Notes: a model not told the origin generated them from the letters alone. Counted from the stretch's first letter, positions 36,901 to 45,234 are shown. The stretch is DNA of 55,721 nucleotides from Yoonia maritima (GCF_003003285.1 NZ_PVTP01000016.1:1-55721), one strand, 5' to 3'. Made by a program: numbers and translations.

Positions 36901-39058
36901 GGTGTTCCAAAGCCTCGCCCAAGAGGCGGTTTTGCTGACGCCGGAATTAGGGTCTCCGGTCACAGAAAACGACCTTGCCACAGCAGCAAAAAGCAATGAA
37001 ACGCTCAAATTCGATGCTAACAGTCACGTGGCGCTGAACCCCGCGCCCACAGGGCTGACCGGCAAATTGCCGTACTACGTGGCGTATAACTGGCGCACTG
37101 ACAACGATCCGTTTTTGCCTTTGTTTATCTGGTGGAACGCGACTTACACGTTTTCTGACAAATTCGACCTCGCGGCAGAAAACCTGCCCGCAAACTTTAT
37201 GAAGCAGTTCAAATTGGGGTCATATGAGGTGGAAAACCATCTCACGGCGGCGTCAAAGGGGAACTTTACCGGAGGTAGCAACGGCGCGTACAGCTTTGAT
37301 TTGCGGGGTGTGATCGCCATGTCTTCGAATGCGACCTACAGCCTGTGCGAACAGATTTCGAAATATTGCATGACCTATCTGGATTACGACCCCAAGCTCC
37401 CGCCGGACAAGAGCGCCTCTGACTACGACACCAAGGCTTTGTTCCACGGCGCATATAACGCCTACAAAAGTAAGCGTATTCTAAGCCAGGGTCTGTCCGG
37501 GTTTAACCCGGCTTTGGTGCAACGTGTGCAGGAAATGCAATTGCCGGTGAATATTCCCACCAAGTGGACGTCAGGCACGTTGTCCACGGCTGATTTCTGG
37601 CCAACACAGTTTCTGCACGCACAATCTGCCGATTGGCCCGCCAATTGGAACGATCTGGCACCCAACCCTTTAGCGTTACAAAGCAACGCCGAATTTGTCG
37701 ATTTCAACCCTTTGCGGGCGGGAAAATTGTCGATGCAAGCAATCCAGCTTGTTGATGTGTTTGGGCGCTATGTCAGCTTGACAGCACCCGAACCCACATA
37801 TGTGGCCGAAAGCATGTCGGACACCTTGGCCCCCAATGACGTCTATTTGCCGCCGCGCATCGTTCAGCCCGCGCGGGTGAATTTCGACTGGATCGGGGCG
37901 CAAACGTCTTTGTCTGCCAAACCGTTTGCAGAACCGGGCAATGCCAGTCCGGCCGTGTCGCCTGTTTGCGGTTGGCTCTGGCCGAACCATCTGGACAATT
38001 CCGTGTCGCTTTATGACCATAACGGTCAGCATTTGGGGTCTTTGGGATTGCAGGGCACACCCAACCCGGCGGACGGACCTTTGGTGCATTGGTTCCCGGT
38101 ACCCGGGAAGACCACAAGCGTTACGATCAGCAATCGTCAGGCAATGATCGATTACCTTCAGGCAGCCGGCGCGAACTCGGTGTTCACCTCCGTTTTGACC
38201 CAGTTCCTGTTTGGCGATGCCACCAGAGCCACGGCTACCCAGTTCAACACGTTCCTTGCTGTCTTGGAAAAATCCCAAAGCTTCGTGATCACCAAGGCGC
38301 TGCAAAACTCTGCGGATCTGAGTTTGTTTGTCGGGCGACCTTTGGTGGTGACACAAGCCGAAATTGGGGTCGAACTCAAAGGTAACATCGACCGCGCGTC
38401 CGATTACAGCACCTATCCTAAATGGAACGAAAACGGGCCGCAGTTCACGCTGACCAGTTCAGAATACATTCCTTATCATTTGGACAACTTTAATGACGCG
38501 GGCTTGCCGGATGTCACACTGCCAACTCGGGTTGGTACCGCGATGGTGAAACTGCCGAACCAAGACCGCTTTCCCTATTTTGACGATGGGTTGTCGGGGT
38601 ATTTTGTCGATGGGGATTTCACCAAATTCTACACCCCAGTTGAGTTGACATCATCGGCAGGCATTGTCTCGTTGTCTGAGGATGACGCCGATTTTCCAGT
38701 CAAAATCACGCCGAACGGCAGGCCGTCGGTGATGACCTTTATCATGGACCCGCGCGCGGCAGTGCATGCCACTACCGGCGTTTTGCCGGTGTCGTCGGTC
38801 AAAATCCCTGAAGAACAATTCAATCGTGTGTTACGTGATATCGAAATCACGTTCCTGACGGCTCCGGTTTTGACCCGCACACCAGTGCCAGAGTTGCCTA
38901 TTCCGCCTCAGCCTGGCTTTGAATGGGAATGGGTGACAACTCTGACCCCACAAGGCAGCCATATTTCGGGAGCCCAAAACATGACCAACCCGACCTTTCC
39001 AGATACGCCGCAAAGCCTGGTGGATGGCTGGTTATTGATGAAACGCGCAGACGGGTAG
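33968..39058 (+). CDS. Giant uncharacterised protein E
   Basis: 1,696 residues, not recognised. Near the N-terminus are LGTQPGIHLHWSLPRAYTKG (~59) and FPVLPNRWLVIRM (~87), which look like a conserved sequence block. Residues ~560-900 are alanine-rich and helical, probably coiled coil (repeats of the type ALAALETIASQTLASVQADL). The C-terminal half is beta-rich, with aromatic segments such as YYVAYNWRTDNDPFLPLFIW. No signal peptide, RTX repeats or membrane helix. It is translationally coupled to D (ATGA) and followed seven bases later by F. Size, order and coupling suggest a scaffold or shell component of the same assembly; function unknown. Confidence 0.65.
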   Translation: MTIITPIHVEALRVTSNTSQEAKTALYKFDELGKVASSAGSGMIAAENFSSSVTNLGTQPGIHLHWSLPRAYTKGTQNRDTGAISFPVLPNRWLVIRMLKNAKPGAGKPATDTRLWMLESDAHTVASGAAPVGGSLAPWMDSSSDIQGLKGNLLGRKLHITDTWSEPNTGMQTLAARAGSQDPGYLGSQFQAPYGSGETFTAYLPSSGNILGLYDPLEDYFTKPNQLTTDAEFSASYFVVGWVSDTASDICNITLKQALADYGQLPSRDKPSLEAYIEQIMTTELKWSLSDYAGLTASTIPTTQAVMSGLVADITWKMSSGSVLTYPTGTPTQQGIKVSIGSNTADALSAYLNGTVLDPFFNPNAPEVDQKTEWLLNALQFDQLPKLDSGAAGVGQLQEFLHSSGFSSAPGGYVWAVQQDKDSTQSQGQGNNNEVPLPPYLGKVLADLNTAQRAFDQTRDKIASQRRQLFLDWSYHAGQLQSNVFGGSGQSLTDDVTGSFVVDGILHYFPMLYAAGNYTDLTEPTSAYVPTADSFNIALPAAAHTSLPSDIASYSFLSSFNPTAGGFASELVNLAINAEATAQELVPLGLSSLRETVDLLELAQIVPAAAPSAQSQISTLVDNAIETLTDASKALKKAAEFAADLTNQTTGVEALSAEATRDAASIKALVTAFKGYTTVTTVPAPLPLPPATAFKDTLQPSDAQTLAQFASGSAGFPGVKELLDTYGGAGGKPAFVSDTSLAGYYLACAHIYVIQSSDPWNITGAYYMQYCLQTLMQAEENSTQIASDLTAAVAKLTGVEVAAALAALETIASQTLASVQADLSATPANISGALAALNAMLGQGATDLPAIATTLLGQDWRDIGTDMQSATKLVLDRLPGAQQVSIYNTALYDRIKSQFELVATPANSFSAPNEPVILMGQDASGETILKPFTRNGKADIIPCRMPSEIVNATHPPDYPTQINSIGTKIKPTQRGLSAVFQSLAQEAVLLTPELGSPVTENDLATAAKSNETLKFDANSHVALNPAPTGLTGKLPYYVAYNWRTDNDPFLPLFIWWNATYTFSDKFDLAAENLPANFMKQFKLGSYEVENHLTAASKGNFTGGSNGAYSFDLRGVIAMSSNATYSLCEQISKYCMTYLDYDPKLPPDKSASDYDTKALFHGAYNAYKSKRILSQGLSGFNPALVQRVQEMQLPVNIPTKWTSGTLSTADFWPTQFLHAQSADWPANWNDLAPNPLALQSNAEFVDFNPLRAGKLSMQAIQLVDVFGRYVSLTAPEPTYVAESMSDTLAPNDVYLPPRIVQPARVNFDWIGAQTSLSAKPFAEPGNASPAVSPVCGWLWPNHLDNSVSLYDHNGQHLGSLGLQGTPNPADGPLVHWFPVPGKTTSVTISNRQAMIDYLQAAGANSVFTSVLTQFLFGDATRATATQFNTFLAVLEKSQSFVITKALQNSADLSLFVGRPLVVTQAEIGVELKGNIDRASDYSTYPKWNENGPQFTLTSSEYIPYHLDNFNDAGLPDVTLPTRVGTAMVKLPNQDRFPYFDDGLSGYFVDGDFTKFYTPVELTSSAGIVSLSEDDADFPVKITPNGRPSVMTFIMDPRAAVHATTGVLPVSSVKIPEEQFNRVLRDIEITFLTAPVLTRTPVPELPIPPQPGFEWEWVTTLTPQGSHISGAQNMTNPTFPDTPQSLVDGWLLMKRADG

Positions 39059-39064
39059 GGCCTC

Positions 39065-41539
39065 ATGGCGAATTTCTCACTTAACCTGAAAAACCCGGCA
39101 TTGACCAAAGGACAGCTGAACACGATTTATGTCGGGTCAACAACGCCCAACGCGATTGAGCTAGAGATCAAAAACCTGACCGCTTTTGATGTGACGTTCA
39201 AGACGACGGAAACAATGACACTGAAGTTTCCAGGCAAGATGATATCGACCACCAATGCGGCCAATATCACGGTTGATACGGCGTGGACCAAAACCAAGCT
39301 GACCAATCCCAACGGGTCGGCTGACCCGTATTATACGTTCTCACTTGTCCCCAAAGCTGACATCGTCGTGAAACCCACGGAGATGATGACGTTGACCTTG
39401 TCAACAATCGTTCCGACGACGGCGGTCAACGGGTCGATTGTCGTGTCACAATCCATCCCATTTGCCGATCTGCAAGCGCAGCATCTGCTGATTTGCACGG
39501 CGGTGCCAAGCACGGACAATCAAACATTGATGGGGCCGAACCGCGCGTTAGAGGTGGACGCGACCATCACTGGCGCCACCAACAGTCTTGCATCGACCAA
39601 CAAAATCGAACCCAGCGTCAAACCCGCTTCCAGCAATATCAAACCCGAAAGCGTTGTTTTGAATACGGTTCAGCTGTCATTCGCGTTCAAAGGTCAGAAC
39701 AACCGTCCTGAAACGCACACCGGGTACGACCCACTTCAAGCGTTGATCAAATCCTTTGACACCGGCAAATCGCCAGAATTTACCATCCGGTTTCCTTATG
39801 CCAACGCGTTGTCCAATATCGATCCGAATTTTGCCCTGACAGATAACTCAACTAAATCTCAAGGTTACATTAGCCCAACCAGTGGGCGGAACATCGATAT
39901 CTCTCTGAGTTCCAACCGCGAAGGGGTGTTATCCACGTCGAACTGGGAGGTGACAGTAGACGTCAGCGATGACGCTACAGCCCCTGTGTGGCATGTCAGA
40001 CCGGCCGCCACCAATCAACATGTCTTTACCTCGATCAGCGTAAGCAACGCCGATCCATTTCTGAACATCTACCTGCGCAACATCTGCACAGCTTTGCCGA
40101 TTGACCCGAGCACCCCACAATCCGTGGCGTTTATCCAAACAAAGAATTTCCCCGGTTTCAACGACCAGTTTCTGGAACTGACAGTTGATAAAGACCCGGT
40201 GCAAAAGACCAAAAGCTTTGCAGTCAGTGTTGCGCCTGATGCATCGGCGGTGGAGTTGGACTGGCAGACGCAAAACACCACCTCTGTCACGATTTCTTCG
40301 GTGCAGCACGGCGGACAAGCGCAGCTTGACCCATCAGGGCCTTTAAGCGTGCCGGTTTCAGTGCAAACGCCGTTGTTGTGCCAATATGATTTGGCCAGCT
40401 ACAACGCCAACAGGACGCCTCAAACCGATCCTGTAGCAAATGCCAAGGTCAACGCAGTCTGGACAACAAATCAGGTTGTAGCCGCGAGCGGGTATTCTCA
40501 CCTCTCCACGGTCTGCTCCGCACCTGATGCGCAATCAGTCTTTGCCCCTGCTTTGGGTGCAGATGCGCAGGCTCAGCTGTATCAGTTTTCCACCGCAACC
40601 TTGGCCGAAACATCAAAGACCGCTTTTGCTGACGGGCTGATCCCTGTGAATGTCGCGGCCAATCCAACAAACACCATGGTCTATGTCGTGCGTCAGGACA
40701 GCACCGGGTTGGCGCAAGATATTGTCAAACTGGATGCGACCTCGCTTGCCACGCAATCATCATCCATTGCGGCGTCAGCCAATTTCACAAATATCCCCCA
40801 TGCCGCCATGCAAGACGGAGGTGCCATCGCCACCACGCCCGACGGCAGCCATGTCGTGTACAGCAGCTACAAGAACAGCGGCACACCTGCGATCTATTAC
40901 ATCGACACATCACAGGATTGGTCGACCTATACCGCGCCGATAGTCAGCGTGCCCGCGTTGGATGACCGAGGGCTGGCAGTATCAGCGCAAAACATTTTTC
41001 ACAGCGACAGCGGAGGGTTGGGCCACATCACCCTGACCCCGAGTTTGGGCACATCCTCGACGACGTTGGCGCTGACATCAGGGGGCAGCTCATACCAAGC
41101 AGGACCGATGAGCTTGTCTCAGAACGGATCACTGTTGGCTGTGTGGTCGCGGCCTCAGGGAAAGGCTATCGGTGGGCGCATATTTTTTGTCAGAACCTCT
41201 GACATCACGGTCCAACCTGTGGGGATCAACACTCAGATATCCTATGTCCCGCCAATGCGGTCTCTGGCCATTTACAGGCCCAGCCTGTGTTTTTCAGCAG
41301 ATGGGGCCTATCTTTTTGTGTCAGGGGTCAGCGTGCGGGGCGATGGGTTGATCTACGTCTATGACGTGGCCACAGGAGCGCAGATCGGGCAGCCCATATT
41401 GTATCAGGGGTCAGGGTTTGGCCCGATTGTGGCGCAACCCGATGGGCTGGCGGTTTTTGCCATAACCTTCCCTTCGAACCAAGTGGGTGGGGTGTACCGA
41501 CTAGACCCCGAGTTTGCGCCGTTTGTGAACCTGATCTAG
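39065..41539 (+). CDS. Protein F with Ig-like N-terminal half and beta-propeller C-terminal half
   Basis: 824 residues. Residues 1-~450 read as successive beta-sandwich-like segments (LKNPALTKGQLNTIYVG, LTLSTIVPTTAVNGSIVVSQ). From ~490 the pattern changes to short repeats typical of YVTN/WD-like propellers: ANPTNTMVYVVRQDSTG, GGAIATTPDGSHVVYSSY, LSQNGSLLAVWSRPQG, CFSADGAYLFVSGV, AQPDGLAVFAITF. These domains bind proteins or sugars and do not by themselves indicate catalysis. No signal peptide is visible. It is the last gene of the A-F operon. Its stop overlaps the convergent kinase gene by four bases, leaving no room for a conventional terminator. Confidence 0.7.
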   Translation: MANFSLNLKNPALTKGQLNTIYVGSTTPNAIELEIKNLTAFDVTFKTTETMTLKFPGKMISTTNAANITVDTAWTKTKLTNPNGSADPYYTFSLVPKADIVVKPTEMMTLTLSTIVPTTAVNGSIVVSQSIPFADLQAQHLLICTAVPSTDNQTLMGPNRALEVDATITGATNSLASTNKIEPSVKPASSNIKPESVVLNTVQLSFAFKGQNNRPETHTGYDPLQALIKSFDTGKSPEFTIRFPYANALSNIDPNFALTDNSTKSQGYISPTSGRNIDISLSSNREGVLSTSNWEVTVDVSDDATAPVWHVRPAATNQHVFTSISVSNADPFLNIYLRNICTALPIDPSTPQSVAFIQTKNFPGFNDQFLELTVDKDPVQKTKSFAVSVAPDASAVELDWQTQNTTSVTISSVQHGGQAQLDPSGPLSVPVSVQTPLLCQYDLASYNANRTPQTDPVANAKVNAVWTTNQVVAASGYSHLSTVCSAPDAQSVFAPALGADAQAQLYQFSTATLAETSKTAFADGLIPVNVAANPTNTMVYVVRQDSTGLAQDIVKLDATSLATQSSSIAASANFTNIPHAAMQDGGAIATTPDGSHVVYSSYKNSGTPAIYYIDTSQDWSTYTAPIVSVPALDDRGLAVSAQNIFHSDSGGLGHITLTPSLGTSSTTLALTSGGSSYQAGPMSLSQNGSLLAVWSRPQGKAIGGRIFFVRTSDITVQPVGINTQISYVPPMRSLAIYRPSLCFSADGAYLFVSGVSVRGDGLIYVYDVATGAQIGQPILYQGSGFGPIVAQPDGLAVFAITFPSNQVGGVYRLDPEFAPFVNLI

Positions 41540-42384
41540 AGCGACGAGGTCCGGCTGTTCACCAACCTCAGCAAAGCAGTGCGTTCATAGGCAATGTCAT
41601 CCGCCAAACGGGCAGCTGCGATAGGGCGCTGCCACGCACGAATGCCGCGCCGGACCGATGCATAGCTGTGGTCTTGGCTGTAGTGGCTGTAGAACGCGAT
41701 CAACAGTTCAATATGCAGCCAGCGCAACGCCCGGATCACCAGCCGCATTAACGCTCCGGTGCCATCGGGAAAGCTATCGACACGGTTGATTACGCAGGTT
41801 TGGGTCAGATCCGCGAGAGGAGGCCCACTCCGCGCAGCGCCCCAATCAATTACCACGCAGGCTCCGTCTGACACCATGACATTGCTCGAATGATAGTCGA
41901 AGTGACACAACCTTTCGGGTCCGCTGAACTGGTTGATCTGATCCAGGATCTCTTTTTTTGTGTCTGACGTCAGGCAAGAGAGGCTGTCGATCTCTTTGCA
42001 CATCTCTGTTTTCAGATTTGGGGTCTGTGTGTCGGGGATGGTGTGCAGATTGGCCAGACAACGCGCCATTTCCCTGCTGGCCCAAAACAGCCGCCATGGT
42101 CGTTTTAGGACATACCACGACACGGCCACCCCTGACACATATTCAAAAACGACCCGGCCCTGTGCGATGTCACGATCGACGCTAAGAACCTTGGGCGTGG
42201 GCACGCCGTGATCATGGGCCAGCCTGGCAGCCAAGACTTCGCGCTCTAAAGCGGTGTCTGGCGCGTCAGGGACGTAGTATTTTGCAATCTGGCCATCGCC
42301 CAGATCATAAACACGTCCTCTTTTGCCGGAGGCGATCTGTTTCATGCAAATTCTCGTGAGCTTTAATCCGTCGTATCGGAGCAT
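41536..42384 (-). CDS. APH-type small-molecule or protein kinase
   Basis: A 282-residue protein of the aminoglycoside-phosphotransferase/LPS-kinase superfamily. Catalytic loop CHFDYHSSNVMV (~157-168; HxD...N) and metal-binding VIDWGAA (~173-179) are intact. The N-lobe has SGKRGRVYDLGDGQIAKYY with the likely ATP-site lysine and a following glutamate in EREVLAARLAHDHGV. The family phosphorylates sugars, antibiotics, lipid heads or proteins; the substrate here cannot be named. It converges on protein F with a four-base overlap, which ties it to the central locus by position only. A second in-frame ATG at 42345 is possible. Confidence 0.8.
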   Translation of the reverse strand: MLRYDGLKLTRICMKQIASGKRGRVYDLGDGQIAKYYVPDAPDTALEREVLAARLAHDHGVPTPKVLSVDRDIAQGRVVFEYVSGVAVSWYVLKRPWRLFWASREMARCLANLHTIPDTQTPNLKTEMCKEIDSLSCLTSDTKKEILDQINQFSGPERLCHFDYHSSNVMVSDGACVVIDWGAARSGPPLADLTQTCVINRVDSFPDGTGALMRLVIRALRWLHIELLIAFYSHYSQDHSYASVRRGIRAWQRPIAAARLADDIAYERTALLRLVNSRTSSL

Positions 42385-42462
42385 AAAACGCCCCGGTAAA
42401 GCAAGGGATGTACACTATACTATTGATATCCTTACTGGGGTCGAGACCGGCTGAGGGCTAAA

Positions 42463-42600
42463 TTGTATCATAAGCAGCCATTATCCAAAATCGGTTATCT
42501 TGTAGGCGGTATTTTTTATATCCGCTACGGGGTCTCATATCGAGATTTTGAGGAAATCATGGCCGAGCACGGCGTTGAAATTGATCATGCCACGCAGTTG
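42463..42600 (+). pseudogene. IS6-family transposase, N-terminal fragment
   Basis: YIRYGVSYRDFEEIMAEHG followed by VEIDHAT is the typical helix-turn-helix region of IS6-family transposases. The similarity stops at about 42595 and the catalytic DDE part is missing. It marks the right edge of the central locus as a recombination site. The 78 bases between the kinase start and this fragment hold nothing recognisable beyond a possible promoter. Confidence 0.65.
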
Positions 42601-42647
42601 ACCGTGACGGACAAACCCTTGATTTCATGTTACCCGCCCGCATCGCT

Positions 42648-43022
42648 TCAGCTCTTCCACCATTCGTCCGGCAAAAGCCATGTATGCCATCCATCAACCG
42701 ACCGTTCTTCGGGAGGGCGCTCACGATACTCTCCCAGCTTGTAGCGGTGTTGATCTGCCTCAAGGCACATTTGTGTAATCGCGGGAAGCGTCTCTTGCCA
42801 GTCGTCCCGGCCCTCGTGGAATTGGATGCGGAACAACATGCCCGCGCTTTTGGTGGGGCCGACTTCTTCGACTTTTTGCGCAACGGCCCTGATACGGTCC
42901 ATATCCAGCGCATAATCGTCGATACATTCCTGTGACAAATATGTGATCCAGCCCATCATTGGGAAGCTGTGCTTTGCCTGAGCATAGTCCCGCGACTGCT
43001 CGCAATAAAACTCAGGGTCCAC
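42648..43022 (-). pseudogene. C-terminal fragment of an uncharacterised protein
   Basis: A minus-strand frame of 124 codons reading MMGWITYLSQECIDDYALD and ending WHTWLLPDEWWKS looks like real protein: it is rich in Trp/Tyr/Glu and has codon structure unlike a shadow frame. Its upstream end is cut by the left terminus of the IS3 element at 43036, so the N-terminus is missing. The composition resembles immunity-type proteins, but I cannot place it in a family. It is probably not functional. Confidence 0.5.
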
Positions 43023-43035
43023 ATTGTTGGACCTG

Positions 43036-43925
43036 TGGACCTGTCACGGTTTGATGCCGCCCCTTTGATAGCATTTACTGCACCAAAGGAGACGAACTAT
43101 GGGACTGAAACGGACGGACGAATTCCGCCAAGATGCGGAGCGTATCGCATTGACCAGTGGTCTGACGCGTAAGCAGGTGGCTGACGATCTGGGTGTTGGT
43201 ATGTCGACGCTGAATAAATGGATCACCGGGCACCGAGACACAAACATGGTTTCCAAAGAAGATTTGGACCTCGCTCAAGAGAATGATCGACTTCGACGGG
43301 AGAACCGCCTCTTGAAGGAGGAGAGGGAAATCTTAAAAAGGCCACCCAGTTCTTTGCGGGCCTAAAGCAATGAGATTTAGGTTTGTCGAAGAACACAGAT
43401 GCAGCTTCCCAGCCAATCGGCTGTGTGATGTCGTTGGCGTCAGCACACGTGAGCTACGCGCATTTCGAAGCCGGTCAGCCAGTCGCAGACAGCGGTCTGA
43501 TTTAGTCACACTGGCGCATATCAAAGAACAGTCACGGCTCAGCCTGGGCAGCTATGGTAGGCCGCGGATGACAGAAGAACTGAAAGAGATTGGTCTGGAT
43601 GTCGGGCACCGACGCGTTGGTAGGCTGATGCGCCAGAACGGCATATCCGTTGTCAGAACTCGTAAACACAAGGTGACGACCGACAGCAACCACAAGTTCA
43701 ACATTGCGCCGAACCTGCTGGATCGGGGCTTCACAGCAGACGAGCGAAACCAGAAATGGGCGGGCGACATCAGCTATGTTTGGACGCGTGAGGGATGGCT
43801 GTATTTAGCTGTGATCTTGGACCTGCATTCTCGGCGCGTGATTGGATGGGCCGTTAGCAATCGCATGAAACGCGATCTGGCGATCCGGGCGTTGAACATG
43901 GCAATTGCATTCAGAGCTCTGTCGG
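43036..43925 (+). mobile_element. IS3-family element copy 1, truncated on the right
   Basis: The left terminal sequence begins TGGACCTGTCACGG and is preceded by a tandem TGGACCTG. It is followed by orfA and the first part of orfB; the right end is missing because orfB runs into a resolvase fragment at about 43925. The same type of left end occurs inverted at 44668-44705 and again at 55627, and a related orfB lies at 51405-52030. Confidence 0.75.
43099..43365 (+). CDS. IS3-family transposase OrfA
   Basis: 88 residues with a helix-turn-helix (TRKQVADDLGVGMSTLNKWI) and a leucine-rich coiled segment (DRLRRENRLLKEEREILK). The last codons read RPPSSLRA, while the -1 frame gives LKKATQFFAGLKQ, the expected ending for this group. 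So either a base has been lost in the A-run at about 43337, or the two are alternative products of slippage. GGAG precedes ATG 43099. Confidence 0.8.
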   Translation: MGLKRTDEFRQDAERIALTSGLTRKQVADDLGVGMSTLNKWITGHRDTNMVSKEDLDLAQENDRLRRENRLLKEEREILKRPPSSLRA

Positions 43926-43942
43926 ATGCATGGCACCGGTGA
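43370..43942 (+). pseudogene. IS3-family transposase OrfB, truncated
   Basis: The reading frame has the integrase-core start with the first catalytic aspartate in WAGDISYVW and ILDLHSRRVIGWAVSNRMKR. The second Asp (IDRGSQY in copy 2) and the catalytic Glu are missing because the frame leaves IS sequence at about 43922. It therefore cannot catalyse transposition. Confidence 0.8.
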
Positions 43943-44039
43943 CTATTCCATCAGCGATTTGGCCGAGGTGTTTTCCGTATCACGGCCCACTGTCTACCGG
44001 ACACTGAAAATACACGAAGGCAGAGCCTTGCCACGGTGA
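43926..44039 (+). pseudogene. C-terminal helix-turn-helix of a serine resolvase/invertase
   Basis: The frame starting at ATG 43926 reads DYSISDLAEVFSVSRPTVYR and then TLKIHEGRALPR followed by a stop, the DNA-binding tail of a Tn3-type serine recombinase. The catalytic domain is absent; the fragment is fused directly to the truncated IS3 orfB, so the junction is a deletion or recombination point. Confidence 0.6.
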
Positions 44040-44346
44040 CCATCGTTGGACAATGCATTACAAGCCTCGCGGACTGGACCAAATCCGTCAAAGTTCATCA
44101 ACTCAAAATCCTACCGTTTCTAGGGCAATATTTGGTATTGAAACCTACCGATAGTTGCGTAAGTTGTTCGAAAGAAGTCGCAGCGGCCTCGCCCAATGCT
44201 GGATACCGTTTGGTCGTGGTGTCTGGAAACCTTTAACCAGTAACGTGATAGGCCTGTCCCAATCACAATCCCTCTAAGGCCGCACCAGTAGCGCTTATTT
44301 TCTTAGTAATTCGGAAACGACAGAGCTATGACCTGATAGGTTTAGC
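44040..44346. other. Gap without recognisable gene
   Basis: A short plus-strand frame (44036-44236) contains CxxC-like residues but resembles nothing known. I see no RNA gene or clear repeat. Confidence 0.3.
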
Positions 44347-44667
44347 TTGGATCGCAAGCTTAGCAGGCATTGCAAATTAAATTTAGTTTTGAAAAACCAT
44401 GCTTGCCAACAACTGAAAGGCTTTTCTCTGCTTCATCTTGGTTCATTTGGCCCCGCCGTAGCGAAAAGCTCGCCTGGAGGAGCCCTGCGCGCGGGGCTTG
44501 GGGCCTTCACCGGATTGGCATTGGCCGGCGCATTTATTCTGTCGCCAACAATTGACCTGCAACTAGGTTTATATTTAGTCGCGCCGTTCGGGGCGAGTTC
44601 AGTTCTTCTTTTTGCTGTCCCGAACAGCCCTTTGGCGCAGCCGTGGTCGGCTAAGCCCACTGGTCAG
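44347..44667 (+). pseudogene. HPP-family membrane protein, N-terminal fragment
   Basis: The segments RAGLGAFTGLALAGAF and LVAPFGASSVLLFAVPNSPL followed by AQPW are the signature of HPP-domain integral membrane proteins, some of which are linked to nitrite transport. Two membrane helices are present. The rest of the protein, normally several more helices, is cut off by an inverted IS3 end at 44668. The apparent start is TTG 44347. Not functional. Confidence 0.65.
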
Positions 44668-44705
44668 TGCTATGAAAGGAGCGGCATCAAACCGCGACAG
44701 GTCCA
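44668..44705 (-). repeat. Solo IS3 left end, inverted
   Basis: Read on the minus strand from 44705, the sequence begins TGGACCTGTCGCGGTTTGAT and matches the left end at 43036 closely. No transposase gene is attached. It interrupts the HPP gene. Confidence 0.65.
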
Positions 44706-44929
44706 ATTTTCCCAGCCTGCTGCCGCTCAACTCACGAATTGGCACGCGGAATGTTCGCTAACTTAGCGAAAGTCGGGTTGCTCCCAGCAGGGGAGGGTAA
44801 CTTGATTGGAAATCCAAAATGAAATGTGCCCGGATGCATGATAAAATTCGCATAATTTTCAATATGTTACGCCCTAACCCGGAGCGAAGAGTACTACGTG
44901 ACGGTCACAATTTTTTCATAAGGCTGGCA

Positions 44930-44984
44930 ATCATGCGCATAATCGATGCACATGATTGACGCGCATTTTCCTAAGGTGTAATCT
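44930..44984 (+). promoter_or_regulatory. ccdAB promoter and operator
   Basis: TTGACG (44956-44961) and TAATCT (44979-44984) are separated by 17 bases. An imperfect inverted repeat, ATCATGCGCAT (44930-44940) with ATGCACATGAT (44946-44956), ends on the -35 element, where a CcdA-containing repressor would be expected to bind. AGGAGG follows the -10 at the right distance for ATG 45004. Confidence 0.55.
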
Positions 44985-45003
44985 CTTTTTAGGAGGGAGA
45001 ATC

Positions 45004-45234
45004 ATGAACTCTCATACTCGAAAGCCTACAAATCTGTCCTTAGACGTAACTTTGCTTACAGAAGCCAAAGCATTGAAGGTGAATCTGTCTCGAGCGGCTG
45101 AGAACGGGATTCAGAGTGCAGTTGCTGCAGCTAAAGCGGAACAGTGGACGGCTGAGAATGCTGCCGCAATTCGGAGTTCCAACTCATACGTCGAGAAGCT
45201 TGGTTTGCCGCTCGATCGTTATCGTCAGTTCTAA
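45004..45234 (+). CDS. ccdA: CcdA-type antitoxin
   Basis: 76 residues with a short N-terminal DNA-binding part (RKPTNLSLDVTLLTEAKAL) and the C-terminal CcdB-binding tail (WTAENAAAIRSSNSYVEKLG, then LPLDRYRQF) typical of CcdA. It neutralises the gyrase poison encoded next to it and autoregulates the operon. ATG 45004 is chosen over 44956 because a strong AGGAGG site lies directly upstream and because 44956 falls on the promoter. The stop overlaps the ccdB start (TAATG). Confidence 0.88.
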   Translation: MNSHTRKPTNLSLDVTLLTEAKALKVNLSRAAENGIQSAVAAAKAEQWTAENAAAIRSSNSYVEKLGLPLDRYRQF

